Shown one piece after another: positions 35,815 through 47,626 of a DNA stretch of 64,000 nucleotides. Each line of letters opens with the position of its first letter. Positions within the stretch are counted from its first letter, which is position 1. The stretch lies in NCBI RefSeq assembly GCF_001632365.1, contig NW_024468554.1, positions 127,358 to 191,357 on the forward strand, in the 5' to 3' direction. Position numbers and translations under genes: made by a program. The DNA comes from Laetiporus sulphureus 93-53. Lineage: Eukaryota; Basidiomycota; Agaricomycetes; Polyporales; Laetiporaceae. Under the pieces are notes generated by a model that worked only from the letters and a program-made list of their open reading frames with translations, was not told where the DNA came from and made no database searches.

Positions 35815-36682
35815 ATGTCTCAGCCACTAATCACCCTGTACGACATTCCCTCGACCGTGCCCCAGCCATGGGCTCCGAATATTTGGCGTATACGGTTTGT
35901 TGAATGAAAATGACCACGGCTTATTTGTGGCTGATATATTCTACTACGAAAAAGATTTATTCTGAACTACAAACGTCTGCATTATCGAACTGTCTGGGTG
36001 GAACTCTCCGACGTAGAGACAACACTACGTGCCATACGCGCTCCCCAGAGTTCGGTCAGGAGCGACGGTAGAGCTATATATTCCCTTCCAGTAATTGTGG
36101 ACGCTTCACGGTCAAGGAACTCTCCTACTATCCTATCAAATGCAAGCACCATCGCAGAATACCTCGAAGTCACATATCCAGCACGCCCCATTTTCCCAGA
36201 AGGTTCACGCGCATTGCAAAGCCTTTTCGTCCACTACATCCAGGAAATCTTCGCAAAGCCGCTACTCCCAATTCTGGTACCTCTGACCCACCAGACGCTC
36301 CCGCAGCGCAGCCAGATCCACTTTCGCAGCACCGGCCCTGGTCCCCAGCTGTCAGGCGCGCAAAAGGAGCAAGCCTGGCAGGCCGTCAAGGAGCAGTTCG
36401 ACTTCCTCGCTGGAATATTGGACAAGAATGCCGGCACTGATGGAGACGGTACGGTCGCGATGGGCCGTGACGTGAGCTATGCGGATTTTGCGCTGTGTTC
36501 CGTGCTGTGAGCGTCCCGTCGAAGTCATCCAGTCATCCAGTCTCCCCTCATTTGTCTCGTTTATTAGGATCTGGATTGAACGGGTATCACCGCACGACGG
36601 CTGGATCCGTATCAGACAATGGAACAGTCACCGGTGGACGAGGCTGTGGGACAGATGCAAGAGCTACATGGATGTGCTGTGA
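35815..36682 (+). CDS. glutathione S-transferase-like protein (fungal etherase-related type)
   Basis: Thioredoxin-fold GST. ATG 35815: LITLYDIPSTVPQPWAPNIW then, after an intron (35895-35954), FILNYKRLHYRTVWVELSDVE. The pattern WSPN.W+.R..LNYK...Y.T.WVE is typical of wood-decay-fungus GSTs related to bacterial beta-etherases. Next: YSLPVIVDAS, STIAEYLEVTYPARPIFP, a helical C-terminal domain with QLSGAQKEQAWQAVKEQFDF, GRDVSYADFALCSVL, intron, IWIERVSPHDGW, RWTRLWDRC, stop 36680-36682. About 250 residues. Likely glutathione-dependent detoxification; the substrate is not readable. The subclass is a judgement by eye. Confidence 0.82.
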
Positions 36683-37482
36683 CTTCATATCGCAGACTGC
36701 TGGGATTTCTCTCCATTCCACCTATATTATTATCGTTAATTAGCTGCATAATCTCCTCCCGGTATAGACCGCAATGTATAGAACTACTAGTACTTGTAAC
36801 GCGAGGTTATTGATTTCACCTTTGTGGAGATAGTAACAGCGGTGATTGGTGATTAGACGGTCAGAAAATAATCTTGGAGAAGCGCATGCGACATGATAGT
36901 GACTCACACAGTGGCTATGAGACGAAGTACTAACAAGTACACTTACGGTTCTTGCCATGGCCCATGATCATATAGGTGCATGCATTTGAGTTCTCACGGG
37001 ACATGGCATGTTCGGAAGTACTCATGCACCGCAGTTATCAATATATATATATACATTCTGAGCAAAGCTCACCAGTTCAGATGCTCGGATAATGCCTGCT
37101 GCGGGGAAGCCAGGATAGTAGTAGTGGCCTGTGGCTGAAGAATCCTAATCACGATCACGTGCACCGTGTCAACGCGTCGCGTGATCTTGTCCATGGGCGC
37201 CCGTTTGTCGCGAAGTTTGCTGCAGAGCCCATGGGGTGTCCCCTGAGATGCTGCCGTTCGACTCCCACAAATATGCAACAAAATGCCAGTACTTGCAGTA
37301 ATCGGCGCACTGGTACTCCCAGGTTCTGTACATGCAGAGCATGGAGGCCGCAGGGCACTATGCTACACACACACAAGGAACTCGACGACATCTTGATCTC
37401 CAAGCTTTCCTAAGCATCTGATGTTCGCCAAAGTTTTAGGTCATACATTCTACAGAGCACCGGCGATGCTGTCGTACTAGAA
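36683..37482. other. intergenic, GST to ADH (convergent)
   Basis: No gene; a (TA)n-like run near 37040. Open frames of 70-84 residues at 37069-37413 have no signature. Confidence 0.5.
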
Positions 37483-38771
37483 TCACGGCACAATTACCGC
37501 ACGGAAGCGCGCCGAGCTACGGTGATCGTACGCGTCGTTCGCCTTATCGAGCGGGAAGGTCTCCACCAAACACTTGACGCCGTGAGCCTTTACAAACTTG
37601 ACACAATCCTCGCTATCCGCCGCCACACCGCTTGGCCAGCCGCGGATCGAGAGACGCATGCCGATCAGCATACCTGGTAGGTCACGATGTCAGTCTATGC
37701 GCTCAGCTGCATTTGAGAACGCCCACCAAGCGGGATGGACGCCTCCTCGGTGATGGCGAGGACCAATAATTCGCCGTTCGCTGCGAGCGCCGGGAGGAGC
37801 GAGCGGATGATTTCCGGGTTTGGAGCAGTGCACATGATGAGGCGCGCGCCTCCGAGCTTCTTCAGGGCTTCTGCCTGGCTCGTCTTCGACCCATCGATGT
37901 ATATTTCCGCTCCTAAGCTAGTGGCGAGCTCCTCCTTTGCGGGGGACGACGAGAGCGCGACGACCCGGAAGCCCATCCGCTTCGCAAATTGAATGGCAAG
38001 GTGACCCAAACCTCTGTGAGAGAGAATACGCTGAGAAGTAGTGGCAAGCAGCATAGGCTAGATTTATTACCCTATGCCTTGGACAGCAACGAAGTCTGGC
38101 GGCGTACACGACATGTGACGGAGGGAATCTGGAAGTGGAGTTAGCGGTGAGGACGATCGGACTATCCTCGGAACGCACTGAAAGTGGTGACTCCTGCACA
38201 GAGGAGCGGAGCGACCTCAGCAGGGTTCATACCATCCGGGATGTCAACAACAGCCTCAGTTCGCACGGTTACATACTCTGCGTAACCGCCGTGTCTTGAA
38301 ATACCTGTACACGTAGCATTCGTTCAGCGACATAATAAGCATCAAGGCCTGTAAGAGACCTACCGTTGATATCTTCTTCGTCGCAGGTAATGTAATCGCC
38401 AACGGCACAGCGATCGCAAGCGAAACAGTGTCCTCCGTGCCAGCCACTGCCGACCCGCTGGCCGACCTTCCACTTCTTCTCGGTGGGAGGGATCGCTACA
38501 ACGTCGCCCACGATCTCGTGCCCCGGCACGATGGGATACGTCACCTGGGGCATTCCCTGGTGCTTAGCAATCTCGTCGCTAGCAAAAGACTATCAGGGAT
38601 GATTACAATGGTTCAAGATGTGGTGGGAACTGACCTTGCGCAAACACCGCATGCGAGAACCTTCACCACAATCTCGCCCTGCTGAGGGTCCTTCCAGTCG
38701 AAGATAATTTGCTCAAGGGGCCCTCCTTTCTCCGTGAAGCCATATGCCTTGTAGGTCTTTGGATGCGACAT
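37483..38771 (-). CDS. zinc-dependent alcohol dehydrogenase (MDR family)
   Basis: Medium-chain dehydrogenase/reductase. ATG 38771: MSHPKTYKAYGFTEKGGPLE, VLACGVC joined by an intron to SDEIAKHQG (reads CGVCASD; the usual His is Ala), YPIVPGHEIVGDV (zinc ligands), KVGQRVGSGWHGGHC with CFACDRCAVGDYITC supplying the structural-zinc cysteines, NGISRHGGYAEYVTV, GIGGLGHLAIQFAKRMG (Rossmann motif), ALSSSPAKEELATSLGA, GMLIGMRLSIRGWPSG, VETFPLDKANDAYD, stop at 37483. About 350 residues, six introns. Domain order fits cinnamyl/aryl-alcohol-type NADP enzymes; the substrate is uncertain. A TATA-like site lies 112 bp upstream. Confidence 0.88.
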
Positions 38772-38882
38772 GGTTTTCTGGGATGTGTGGATGGGTGGAG
38801 TGGATGGGTGGACTCTCAGGGATGTCAACAGGGAGTTGTGCGGTGTTGCACGCCCTACTGCTCGAATAAAGCGAGAGCACCC

Positions 38883-38890
38883 CTTATATA
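38883..38890 (-). promoter_or_regulatory. TATA-like element of the alcohol dehydrogenase
   Basis: TATATAAG on the minus strand, about 112 bp upstream of the ADH start at 38771. Confidence 0.4.
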
Positions 38891-40539
38891 CGGTCTGCAG
38901 TCACTGTTAGTCAGGCCCTGGCACCATTAAGGGACGGGTAAAAATAACGGGCATGATGCAAACTCCGACTTGCCTTCCGGAAGATCGCACAGAATTCAAA
39001 TGCTCGGGCCGCATGTGGGCGATCCTCCATCAGAACTTCGCTAAACTCGATTCAAGTTTCCCAAGCTGCCCGAATATGTGCGCGGTTGTTTCTTGCTCAC
39101 TGCTTGCTTAGCCATCATGCAAGCAGACTCGCACAGTTCCGACTCTTATGTAAATGCTTCTGCGCGCGCGCATGCCGCCGAAAATGCAGCCTGCGAGTCC
39201 GCGTTTCGCTTCTTTGCGAGTTACGCATTTCACGCTCCTGATCTCGGACATAAAATGACGTCATGTGCAATCCGTGACATTCCGACAAGATGTTATGTAC
39301 ATAGCTCCTAAGATTGCACGTCGACCCCCACTGTGTGATCCGATATGAAATGCATGAACCTGCCAAGGAGCAAAATCGGAGTTCTATGAAGTAGATTATC
39401 CCATCACTAGCGTCCATGGACCGCTAGATCTCCGACTTCGCCTGGCCAGCCGAAGACCGGGCGGAGTGAACCCGATTCCACAATGAAGTGCGCGACTATC
39501 ATATCAGAAACACGGACAACAAATTGATCAGCCCGGATTGATAGGAGAGCATCGATCAATGTGTACAGTTGCGCGTCCGTACGTTCGTAGCGATGCTTCT
39601 GCAGTTGTTGTGGGCAAACTAGCTCGAGTCGTAAAGCAGCCAGAACCTCGTGCATGACAAGATTCATATACTACTTTCATAATAGGCCTATCGCGGTTTC
39701 ACTAGTCTGCCCAATCTCACGCTATCCGCGGAAGCCGTCCTGCCGAGAGGTTTGCACTTGTGTGAGACAAAACGTGTCCAGTTCGGAATCATTGTCGCAT
39801 GCAGCAGCAATCTTGCGGGAGCTTACCACTATATAACGTAAGTTCCGCCGTCATCTAGAGTCTCACTCGGGGCTCCTTATCGCCAGAATGTTCTGACCCT
39901 GTCTTGTTCCACAAAGGCTCATTCGGAATTTAAAGCTGCATGAATTCAAGTTTTGAGAACCGTGATCGAGGAATGGAATTCTGTGCACCATTGGGCCACA
40001 GGTGTCTGAACAATTGAGTCGTCGACTCCTATAAGTTAATCGGCCAACTTTGGCCGCGGCAACAACCGTTGATAGCTGCGTTCATTGCTTTTCCGTTCAA
40101 TAACACTGCTTCCAAAACGTGAAAAGTATTGATCCTAGCAGGCGCCGTGCAGGCTTGAGATCCCAAAGCGTTCTCGATGTCGAAAGCGTTGAATGTTCGC
40201 AGACTGCCTGATGTATGGACCGTGACCTACCTCCACGTGATTGTGACGCGTCGTGTTGTGGCGTGGAATGTCCGAGCGCTAACGAGTTCACGCAGCGAGA
40301 GACATGCGGGACTCCTCACGATGCTTTTCTCTCCCTCCCTCTCCATCGTGTACCAGTATCCGTAAACTTGGATCTCTGGACATACAACAAACGAATCTAT
40401 GTCTCAATTACAGAAGGACAGCCCGAAGTCATATTTACAATCCTCTATAGTTCGAACCGCCATCAGCACTCAGAGCATGATGAGGAACAAATGAACAAGA
40501 TCTGAGAATGAGCATGCTGACTTCCGGATATATGCAACG
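38891..40539. other. intergenic, 1.6 kb
   Basis: No recognisable gene. The 86-residue minus frame 39407-39667 and the 96-residue plus frame 40215-40505 show no family pattern. Confidence 0.45.
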
Positions 40540-42852
40540 TTACATGGTAGGACTGATATTCTCTACGCTGATAGTCCAGTCCTCATCTGGAAATCCTGGA
40601 GCCTCGCCCGAGCTGCCATCCCATCCTCTCGCCATCATCGCAACAGCGTACAAGAGACCTCCCGCACCCGGAAAGTACGGCGTTGGGACCTGGGCGCCTC
40701 CAGTTGGCATGCCTACGTCGTCGAATTCGTAGTACTGGTTAAGCAGCCATTCTACAGCTTTCTCCGGATCGCCGTTGCGCGCTGCGGACATCGCCAGCAT
40801 CGGAAAGTCCCATCTGCAAACATGCAGCCTTTAATGTCAGGACCAGACTTGGGGAGCACCGGAAGACGTACCCCCATATATTGCTGATATTCCAAGTTGT
40901 CCACACTCTCTCAGCCGTCTCCTTGGCGATATCGAGGCTCAGGTTCGCAGTCTGAGGTAGCCAACCATACAAGCCCACCAGAGCTGGATGGCTGTTCGTA
41001 TACTGCGTGGTAGCCCAGAAGTTGCTCTCGATTCCTTCGTACACAGCATACAGGCCATCTTCTATTGGAAGCGGCGCGAGGTGTTCCCTGACCTCCAACC
41101 ATGCCGGCGGTGCCTCTTCTCCCAGGCGCTCCATCCACGTCTGTGCCATGTCCAGACCAAGCCTCCAGTACGCCAACTCAAACGCTGGATTGCGCGTCAC
41201 ATTTGGGCTAGTATCTTCGCTGACCACGTACATCGGCGGCCCGAGATCATAGACGTCCGTGCTATCATTGTACTTCGCATAGTCTGCCATCCAATCCGCG
41301 GTCTCATACACGACGTCCCGCCACCTCTGCAGGGTCTGCTTGGATTCCGTGGCACGATACTCGTACTCTGCGAACACGAGAGGATGCGGCTGCTGCCAGA
41401 TGAGAAGCTCGTTGATCTCGCCTGGCGCCGAGCGCCCTGATGGGTCTGTCATCTTTGGCCAGCGCGCTCCGTATTTATACCCTTCCTGGTCCTGTGCGCG
41501 CTCGATAGAGGTGGCGAGGAAGCGGTGATACACGTCGAGCGATCGATTCAGCAGGTCCCAGTTGCCCCACAAGGCCCAGTGGCAGCTGTGCCAGAAGTAC
41601 ATCTCCATGTGGAACTTGCCATACTGATTGACTTGATGAGCTCTTTCTATTGCCACGGCCAGACAACGTGTCAACACTCACCCAGCCATCATTGACAAGC
41701 CCTGACTGCGTTCGGTCAGTATTCGAACAGATTACCTCTCAAAAAATCGAGACATCGACGTACCTCCTGCGGAGGTGTAAAGCCCGCTTCATTCACTCGC
41801 ATCAAGTAGCGCGACAGAATGATTCTTCGTTGCAACTCATCTGCCCGAGGATCAACAGAACCGCTAATAAGATCGACGAAGCCGTTCATCGACCAGTACT
41901 GTTTCCATGTCGCAACACTTTCCTCCATCATTTCTGCAGTGAAGGGAATGGACGACAGTTGCGTCAAAGAATATGCAACCGAAGTCGAGAACGATGTCGA
42001 GTTCGCAGATGGCCATATGCTATATCGATGGAAATGGGGCGAGTCCCGCAATATTGTGAAGCCATCGCCGCCGCCGATGGATGTGAAGAACGTTGCTGCA
42101 ACTTCTGTATGGTTAATCTGTGCTTGGACGTTTCCTCCGAGACCTCTCCAAATCTCCAAAGACGTGGTGTGGCCGGCTGTATTGTTCCAATATCCGACAA
42201 AAGGCGCTTGAAATTTATCGGAACCATCATTCCAGGGGAAGTCCAAGAACAGGCCCAAGCGGTCTTCCTGGAGAAGTCCCGAGCTGATTGTAATACCGAC
42301 CGTGCTACTGCTCTGCGCGGCGTACGTTTGAACCGTTACTCTCTGTCCTTGCCAAACGAAGCTGCTCGTGATAACTCCAGTCCACAGATCCAGTTCCTGA
42401 CGGGTGTCACTGGTATCCGCCTCCGTCACATCCGTCAACTCCCCGTCCTCGTTCCTGAACAACAGCCCGACGCGTCCCAGATTTGCTCGGTTAGGATCAG
42501 CGATGAGCCACTGCTGCGGCGCTGCGGCGCCACCAAACTCGTACTGCACTCCATCCCATACCACGCCGCGATATGTCAAGATGTCTTGCGTGGTCACGCC
42601 CGCGGGCAGGCTGTCGTTCTTCCAGCCCCAGTCAGACATGACCGCCCAAGGCTGGAAGGTCTGCAAGCCTGAGACGTCGGCGCCAAACGCGAAGAAGCCA
42701 TTGCCTACTTGCATAGGGGTGGTGCTGCTCGAGGCATTTCGAACTGGGTTGTACCGTGAGACGATGGCTCGACGAGGAATGGATGCGACTGCAACACATA
42801 AGGAGGCTAGCCATATGAACATGAGGTATGCTCCCAGAGCAACCATCATCAT
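40540..42852 (-). CDS. secreted six-hairpin glycosidase-like protein (GH65-related)
   Basis: Predicted extracellular carbohydrate-active protein of the (alpha/alpha)6 fold. Signal peptide at ATG 42852 (YLMFIWLASLCVAVASIP), a beta-sandwich-like N-terminal half (GNGFFAFGADVSGLQTFQPW, LNLGRVGLLF-type strands, DLWTGVITSSFVW, GLFLDFPWNDG), then the helical barrel: GKFHMEMYFWHSCHWALWG, GARWPKMTDPSGRSAPGEIN, LIWQQPHPLVFAEYEYRA, MYVVSEDTSPNVTRNPAFEL, GLYGWLPQT. Two short introns are near 41663-41772 and 40814-40872. Final exon WDFPMLAMSAARNGDPEKAV to TAA 40540-40542. About 750 residues. The Glu in GEINELLIWQQ is a candidate acid, by analogy only; the substrate is unknown. Confidence 0.82.
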
Positions 42853-42901
42853 GGCGGGGGATGGTTAATCTGACTCTCTCTCGGGCTCGAGCTATCTCTG
42901 T

Positions 42902-42909
42902 TATTTATA
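42902..42909 (-). promoter_or_regulatory. TATA box of the glycosidase-like gene
   Basis: TATAAATA on the minus strand, 50-57 bp upstream of the start at 42852. Confidence 0.5.
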
Positions 42910-43258
42910 TCCCATACTTTGGTGAGCTTCGTGCACATCAGCAAGCGGACGACGGCGAAATAGTTCTGCTAGCAGGTGACAGTGGTGGCGGTCCGTAAAT
43001 CCTGGTTTGGGGCATGTGACCATGTGCTACAACGTCCATCCCGAGTATCCAGCGGACCGTCTGGGATAGGATGGTACGTCAATCACTTAAACGTCATTAT
43101 CTCATGTATTCTGAGTAGTTGTCACAATGTACGGTCAACACGGTATAGATGATCGAAGGGTCTCTGATGATCAATGGTCTGACATGCTCAGTGCGAGCCA
43201 ATATGCATATCCTATTATCCGCAAATACTGCATACAGCTTGTACTTCAACGTCCACTA

Positions 43259-44280
43259 TCAACCTCGTGGATAGAACTTGAGTCTGTCTGGTTCCACGTC
43301 AGTCGACCTCCAGATCTGCTCGAACGCGTCCACATTTTCCTGTATAGTGTTGATCTTCCACCGCAGTCGTTCCCCAGAGTCCGTCCCCAGAGGTACCCGC
43401 AACCACTCCCTCTTACCCCCTTAACTCTCAACCAACCCTTGCGCCATTCCAACCCCATGCACAACTTCATAAATCCTCGCTGATAGTTTCACAACGTCGC
43501 CAATCTGGCCATCCCTGACATGTTGTTTCGGCACCTCCTCCAAAGTGCGATATCCTTGCGATGGATCCGTATAAACTTTGGAATCCGAGTCGTGGGAGAA
43601 CAACGGAGCTGTCTGGAAGAAGTTCGTGGAGAAGTATCCAGGCTCGATGATGAGGACGCGGATCCCGAAGGGTGCAACCTCCTGGCTCAACGCGTCCGAA
43701 AAGAGTTCCAGAGCGGCCTTGGAGGCGCAGTATGCTCCCCATGATGAAAAGCCACTGAGACCACAAACTGACGAGACATTGAAAATCTGACCGCTTCGTC
43801 GGGCCCGGAAAGAAGGCAGTAAGGCTTGAACAAGTGCAATCGCTCCGAAAACGTTCGTTTGGAACTGCGCCCGCATGTCATCGAGACTGCATTATCACAA
43901 TTAGCAGTGCTTGCTTGCGACACAGCATGGTAGACTTGCTTGAGCTCTTCCACTGGAGCCACAACGCCATACGCCGCGTTGTTCACTAGAACATCGATAT
44001 GTCCGTATACCTTCAGCGCCTCTTCTCCGGCGCGGCGTATGTCTGCATCGCAAGCGTTGAGATCGAGCACGAGAGCCTTGGCACCCGCATCGCGCAAGGT
44101 ATCGGGAAGCTTCGAGAGCGATCGCACTGTGGCTACCACCTACGAAGTGAGCAGTTAGCATGTCGCCTACCTCCCGTAATAGATCAGCTTTACATGATCT
44201 CCCTGTAAGAGCACGTACTGAGCCAGTGAGAGCCCAATTCCTGAACTTGCACCGGTAATGAGCCAGACTTTTGCAGGCAT
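43259..44280 (-). CDS. classical short-chain dehydrogenase/reductase
   Basis: NAD(P)-dependent oxidoreductase. ATG 44280: MPAKVWLITGASSGIGLSLA (TGxxxGxG), LVLDLNACDADIRRAGEEAL, DVLVNNAAYGVVAPVEEL, joined by a GC-AG intron (43887-43939) to DDMRAQFQTNVFGAIALVQA, QIFNVSSVCG (Ser), YCASK (Tyr-Lys), IEPGYFSTNF. The last exon is best read from EVVHG across a short intron to EWLRVPLGTDSGERL and QENVDAFEQI, ending TGA 43259-43261; without that splice the frame stops at 43421. About 280 residues. Catalytic residues are intact. A decayed tandem copy lies directly upstream. The substrate is unknown. Confidence 0.85.
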
Positions 44281-44719
44281 GTACACGAAATCGGGGTTGA
44301 GGCTTTCGCACAAACACGAGGAATTTATACGAATGCGAGGTACCTCTTTCGCGCGATGCGTCAGCGATGCAGATATGAGCCCTTGGCTCTCTGGGATACA
44401 GGTTGACTCAACGTCGGCTTTCTTAGGAAAGCTCAAATCCGACACACTTTTATCCGCTTGCCGTCACCAAAAATACAATAAGCTCGAGAAAGTCTCAGGA
44501 CGTTCTTGTTACGAACCTCTTTCTGGGCTGCAAGCTACTTATTGTGCATTTCTTCGCTTGTACAAGCCATTACCGGCAAGAACAAGTCAAAAAGGAGGTT
44601 TTCGAGCCACAAGTCGATTCGAGTTTTCCTAATGAATGAGACCCACCCTTGGTCCGAGAGCGCCCTTTTCGCAACCGTGCTCCGAAATCCGGATCGAAGA
44701 CATGCGCAGCCACTCCCGC

Positions 44720-45420
44720 TTTTAGTCCTGCTTCAACCAGATCCCTGAGCCAGCCCTGTTCCACGTACAACCTCGTATAGCTTCTGCATGCAACGTCGCT
44801 GGTCTAGCCGCTCGTGAGATGACGGCGGGCACGGCTCCGAAGAAGTTCAGTGATAAGGGGGCGGATCTTGAATGGGACGGCTGTGTCGGCAACGACTCCA
44901 AAAAGGCTTCGAGAGCAGCCTTGAAGGTACTATACGCACCCATGACGGCGAAGGGAGCCACACCAACAATGGAAGGGACGTTGAACATCCTGCCACTTCT
45001 GTATGTTCGGAAGGACGGCAGCAATAACTGCGAGAGTGAGCGAGATCACTCCGCAGACGCTCGCTTCGAACTGGATCCTGACAACGCTTGGCAATGCTAT
45101 GGATCACAGTCAGCATCGCATCGAAGTTCAGACACATGTACAAATCCACCTCAGCCCTTCTACTGCGGCGATGATAGCCATGTACTGCGTTGTTCGCTAG
45201 AGGGACGTGCCACAGACCTTCAATGCTTCTTCACCGCGGCATACGTCACTGTCGGAAACATTGAGATCGAGCACAAAAAGCACTTTACCGGTAATTTGTA
45301 AACCCTCGGGCGATCTTTCGAGCGCCTTATCGTGGAAACTACCTAACGATACACATATTGTTAGTGCGCCACCACAAGAATAGTTAGTAATGGGCCCTTA
45401 CACGATCCCCTTGCGAGAAT
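44720..45420 (-). pseudogene. decayed tandem copy of the neighbouring SDR
   Basis: Minus-strand blocks match the intact SDR in order: VSTIRRSKDRP (for VATVRSLSKLP), FVLDLNVSDSDV...RGEEALKVCGT (for LVLDLNACDADI..GEEALKVYGH), LPSFRTYRSGRMFNVPSIVG (for LPSFRARRSGQIFNVSSVCG), YSTFKAALEAFLESL (for YCASKAALELFSDAL). The blocks sit in different frames with in-frame stops (one after KVCGTSL). The catalytic Ser of NVSS is Pro, while YxxxK remains. It is a head-to-tail duplicate that has lost function. Confidence 0.8.
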
Positions 45421-45744
45421 ACCTACTTCGATACCACAAGCCCGTGGCCGAAGTGCTCATCTGTCAGAGGCCTGATGTGATGATGAGCTCACTTCTCTAA
45501 ACAAAGAGGCGCTTACTAGTCTTCACCACCTCGGCATCGGAGCGCCCGCTTTTACTCAATCACTCCACGATCCGGAAGTACGTCTCGTCAGATTACAAGG
45601 ATGCCAGCGAGGACGTGATACCATTGTCGCACGGCCATCTTGCGCTCTTCCTAAGTTCATAGGGTACAAATGCGTTAATTGGACCCAATAACCTCCGAAT
45701 TAACCTAAGGCTACAAACCGATAGCGCTACATGCGTTGTCAAAC

Positions 45745-47626
45745 CTAAGGAGAGTGCAGGAACTTCGTTCCAAGCTGCTGACAATCTCGCTCGATCGAAT
45801 ACATCTCCATCTCCATATCAAGGTCCCCTTCTACGATCTCTGATGCATCGGTCCCGTTCTGTCGTCGAGCATTCCAGTATGGCGTGGTCAGGGCCGCCTC
45901 GGACGAGACCATGGAGAACGAGTCAGACACGAAGTCTACGCTGCACCGCGAGGCGGAGAACCCCTTGAGGTTCAGGACTAATCGGGATCCTGCAACGTTC
46001 ACCATAGCCAGAGCGAAGCTATGAAGAACTTGAGTGACAGCAATAGGAGCGAACCAGTGCCGCACGTACTACCGAGCGAGACCGAGGAACGCAGGACCCG
46101 CTAATGCCCAGACGCTATAGAAAGATGCATAAACGTCTCCATCTTCGAGAACAGCGTGGCAACTTACAGTAACGACAGTAGCGAACAAACTGCTCAGGAT
46201 TGTTAGCACGTTGCAGACAGGAACACAGTTGACGAAGATCGTACCAGTCACAGCAACAAAGTACAACATTCCTAACAGCACGTGGATCAGAATGATCAGA
46301 CTAATCATTATCGTGCATGAACTGCGAGGCTCACCATCACGGTATAATAAAAGAGACAGACTACTGAATGATCGACGTCTTTCTTGACGAAGCATGGCGA
46401 CAACTGTGAGAACAAAAAGGAGTGTTTCGAAGACGACGCTACCGTGACGTTGAGCACATACATGTACGAGCGCGTCGGCGAGGAGCCTTACCTTGGCAAC
46501 CAAGCCGTCCACAGGTATGAAGGAACCTGCGAGTGGTCACGACCGGTAGTAATTCGGAAAAAGAGCGGACTTACGGAGCTGACACATTGATGATGTTCGG
46601 GTTTCAAGTGGCCTAACGGCAAGTGAGCCAGATCGTTCTTAGGGAGGCGGAACGACTTACGGATGATCGGCACCAGCGACACTGTGATGATCGCAGTAGA
46701 GCTCGATACATAGAGCACTGCTGCAGTACACAACACTCTCCTAATCCATGCTTCCCCTCCATGCAGACAATAGAGGCGCCATGCGACGATGGCTGAACAG
46801 AGTGATTGGTCGTCAGTACACGTAATGCAGGCCAAGGAAGTCTTCGATGGTTCTTACCGTGGATAGACATAAAGGAAGCGATCGTCAGATAGCCTTGCAA
46901 CACTGTCCAGATCTTGCAAAACTGGCCGGCATTGTCAACAGAGGATCGAACCGGGCATATGCATAGCACGTACCAAGACGGAGGACGGGTTACCACTGAG
47001 GCCCATCGCCTCTGAACGACAACCTCAGAAAGCCATCGCTTCAGCGTGAAGTAGGGAATGCGTACCGTAGATGTCGATGACTAGCACAAGAGGGCTGAGA
47101 GAAGACCAGAATAAACTTGTGTAGGAGCGAACGAAAGATGAGCTCGCACACTATGTATCGGTTCTCCATGCGCGAAGAAGCATATTGAGTACGCTTCATG
47201 CGCTCAATAGTACAGACGGACAATAGCTTACGAGCAGAAATATGACCGATACAATCCCCATTCGCGCCCTCCATATGTAGTTCACCTGGAATTATACGAT
47301 GCGCTCAGTTTGCTGCAACTTATGGACGTGCATTGTGATTGACCTCCTCACTGAACTATGAGACATCTCCGTAAGCTTAGAAAGAAGAGGCTGAGGCATT
47401 CTCACTCACCGTCAGGACATGATCGTAGATGAGGACCGTAAATCCAGCCACTGGGTGGCGAAACTGACTCAGGCGCACGTCCACCACGTGTATCAAACGT
47501 CACTCACGAGTCATGGCACTAGCAAGACATGAGCATGGCACCGGCAAAAAGGGACGCTAAGGCTTACTTGACGGCAGCCTCATCCCTGGCGAGTGCCTCC
47601 AGGTACTCCAAGCTGGATGTAGACAT
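45745..47626 (-). CDS. DUF6533-type seven-helix membrane protein
   Basis: Basidiomycete-expanded integral membrane family of unknown role. ATG 47626: MSTSSLEYLEALARDEAAV, intron, FRHPVAGFTVLIYDHVLT (the DUF6533 signature), intron, VNYIWRARMGIVSVIFLL, then LVLVIDIYG, FCKIWTVLQGYLTIASFMSI, AIVAWRLYCLHGG, RRVLCTAAVLYVSSSTAIITV, RHGSVVFETLLFVLTVVAML, IMISLIILIHVLLGMLYFVAV, and VNVAGSRLVLNLKGF near the C-terminus (the family's SRLxLNLR block). Stop at 45745. About nine short introns; exon joins are my estimate. Function is not known; a receptor-like role is sometimes proposed for such proteins. Confidence 0.8.

Noticed and set aside
41650..42672. 340-residue plus-strand open frame
   Set aside because: Exactly antisense to the glycosidase-like gene, whose minus frame carries a signal peptide and family motifs; the plus frame has none.
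5646..44280. Secondary-metabolite cluster made of P450s, SDRs, GST, ADH and transporters
   Set aside because: No backbone synthase or cluster regulator is visible; genes are interspersed with housekeeping genes (transaldolase, ATG13) and spread over 38 kb.
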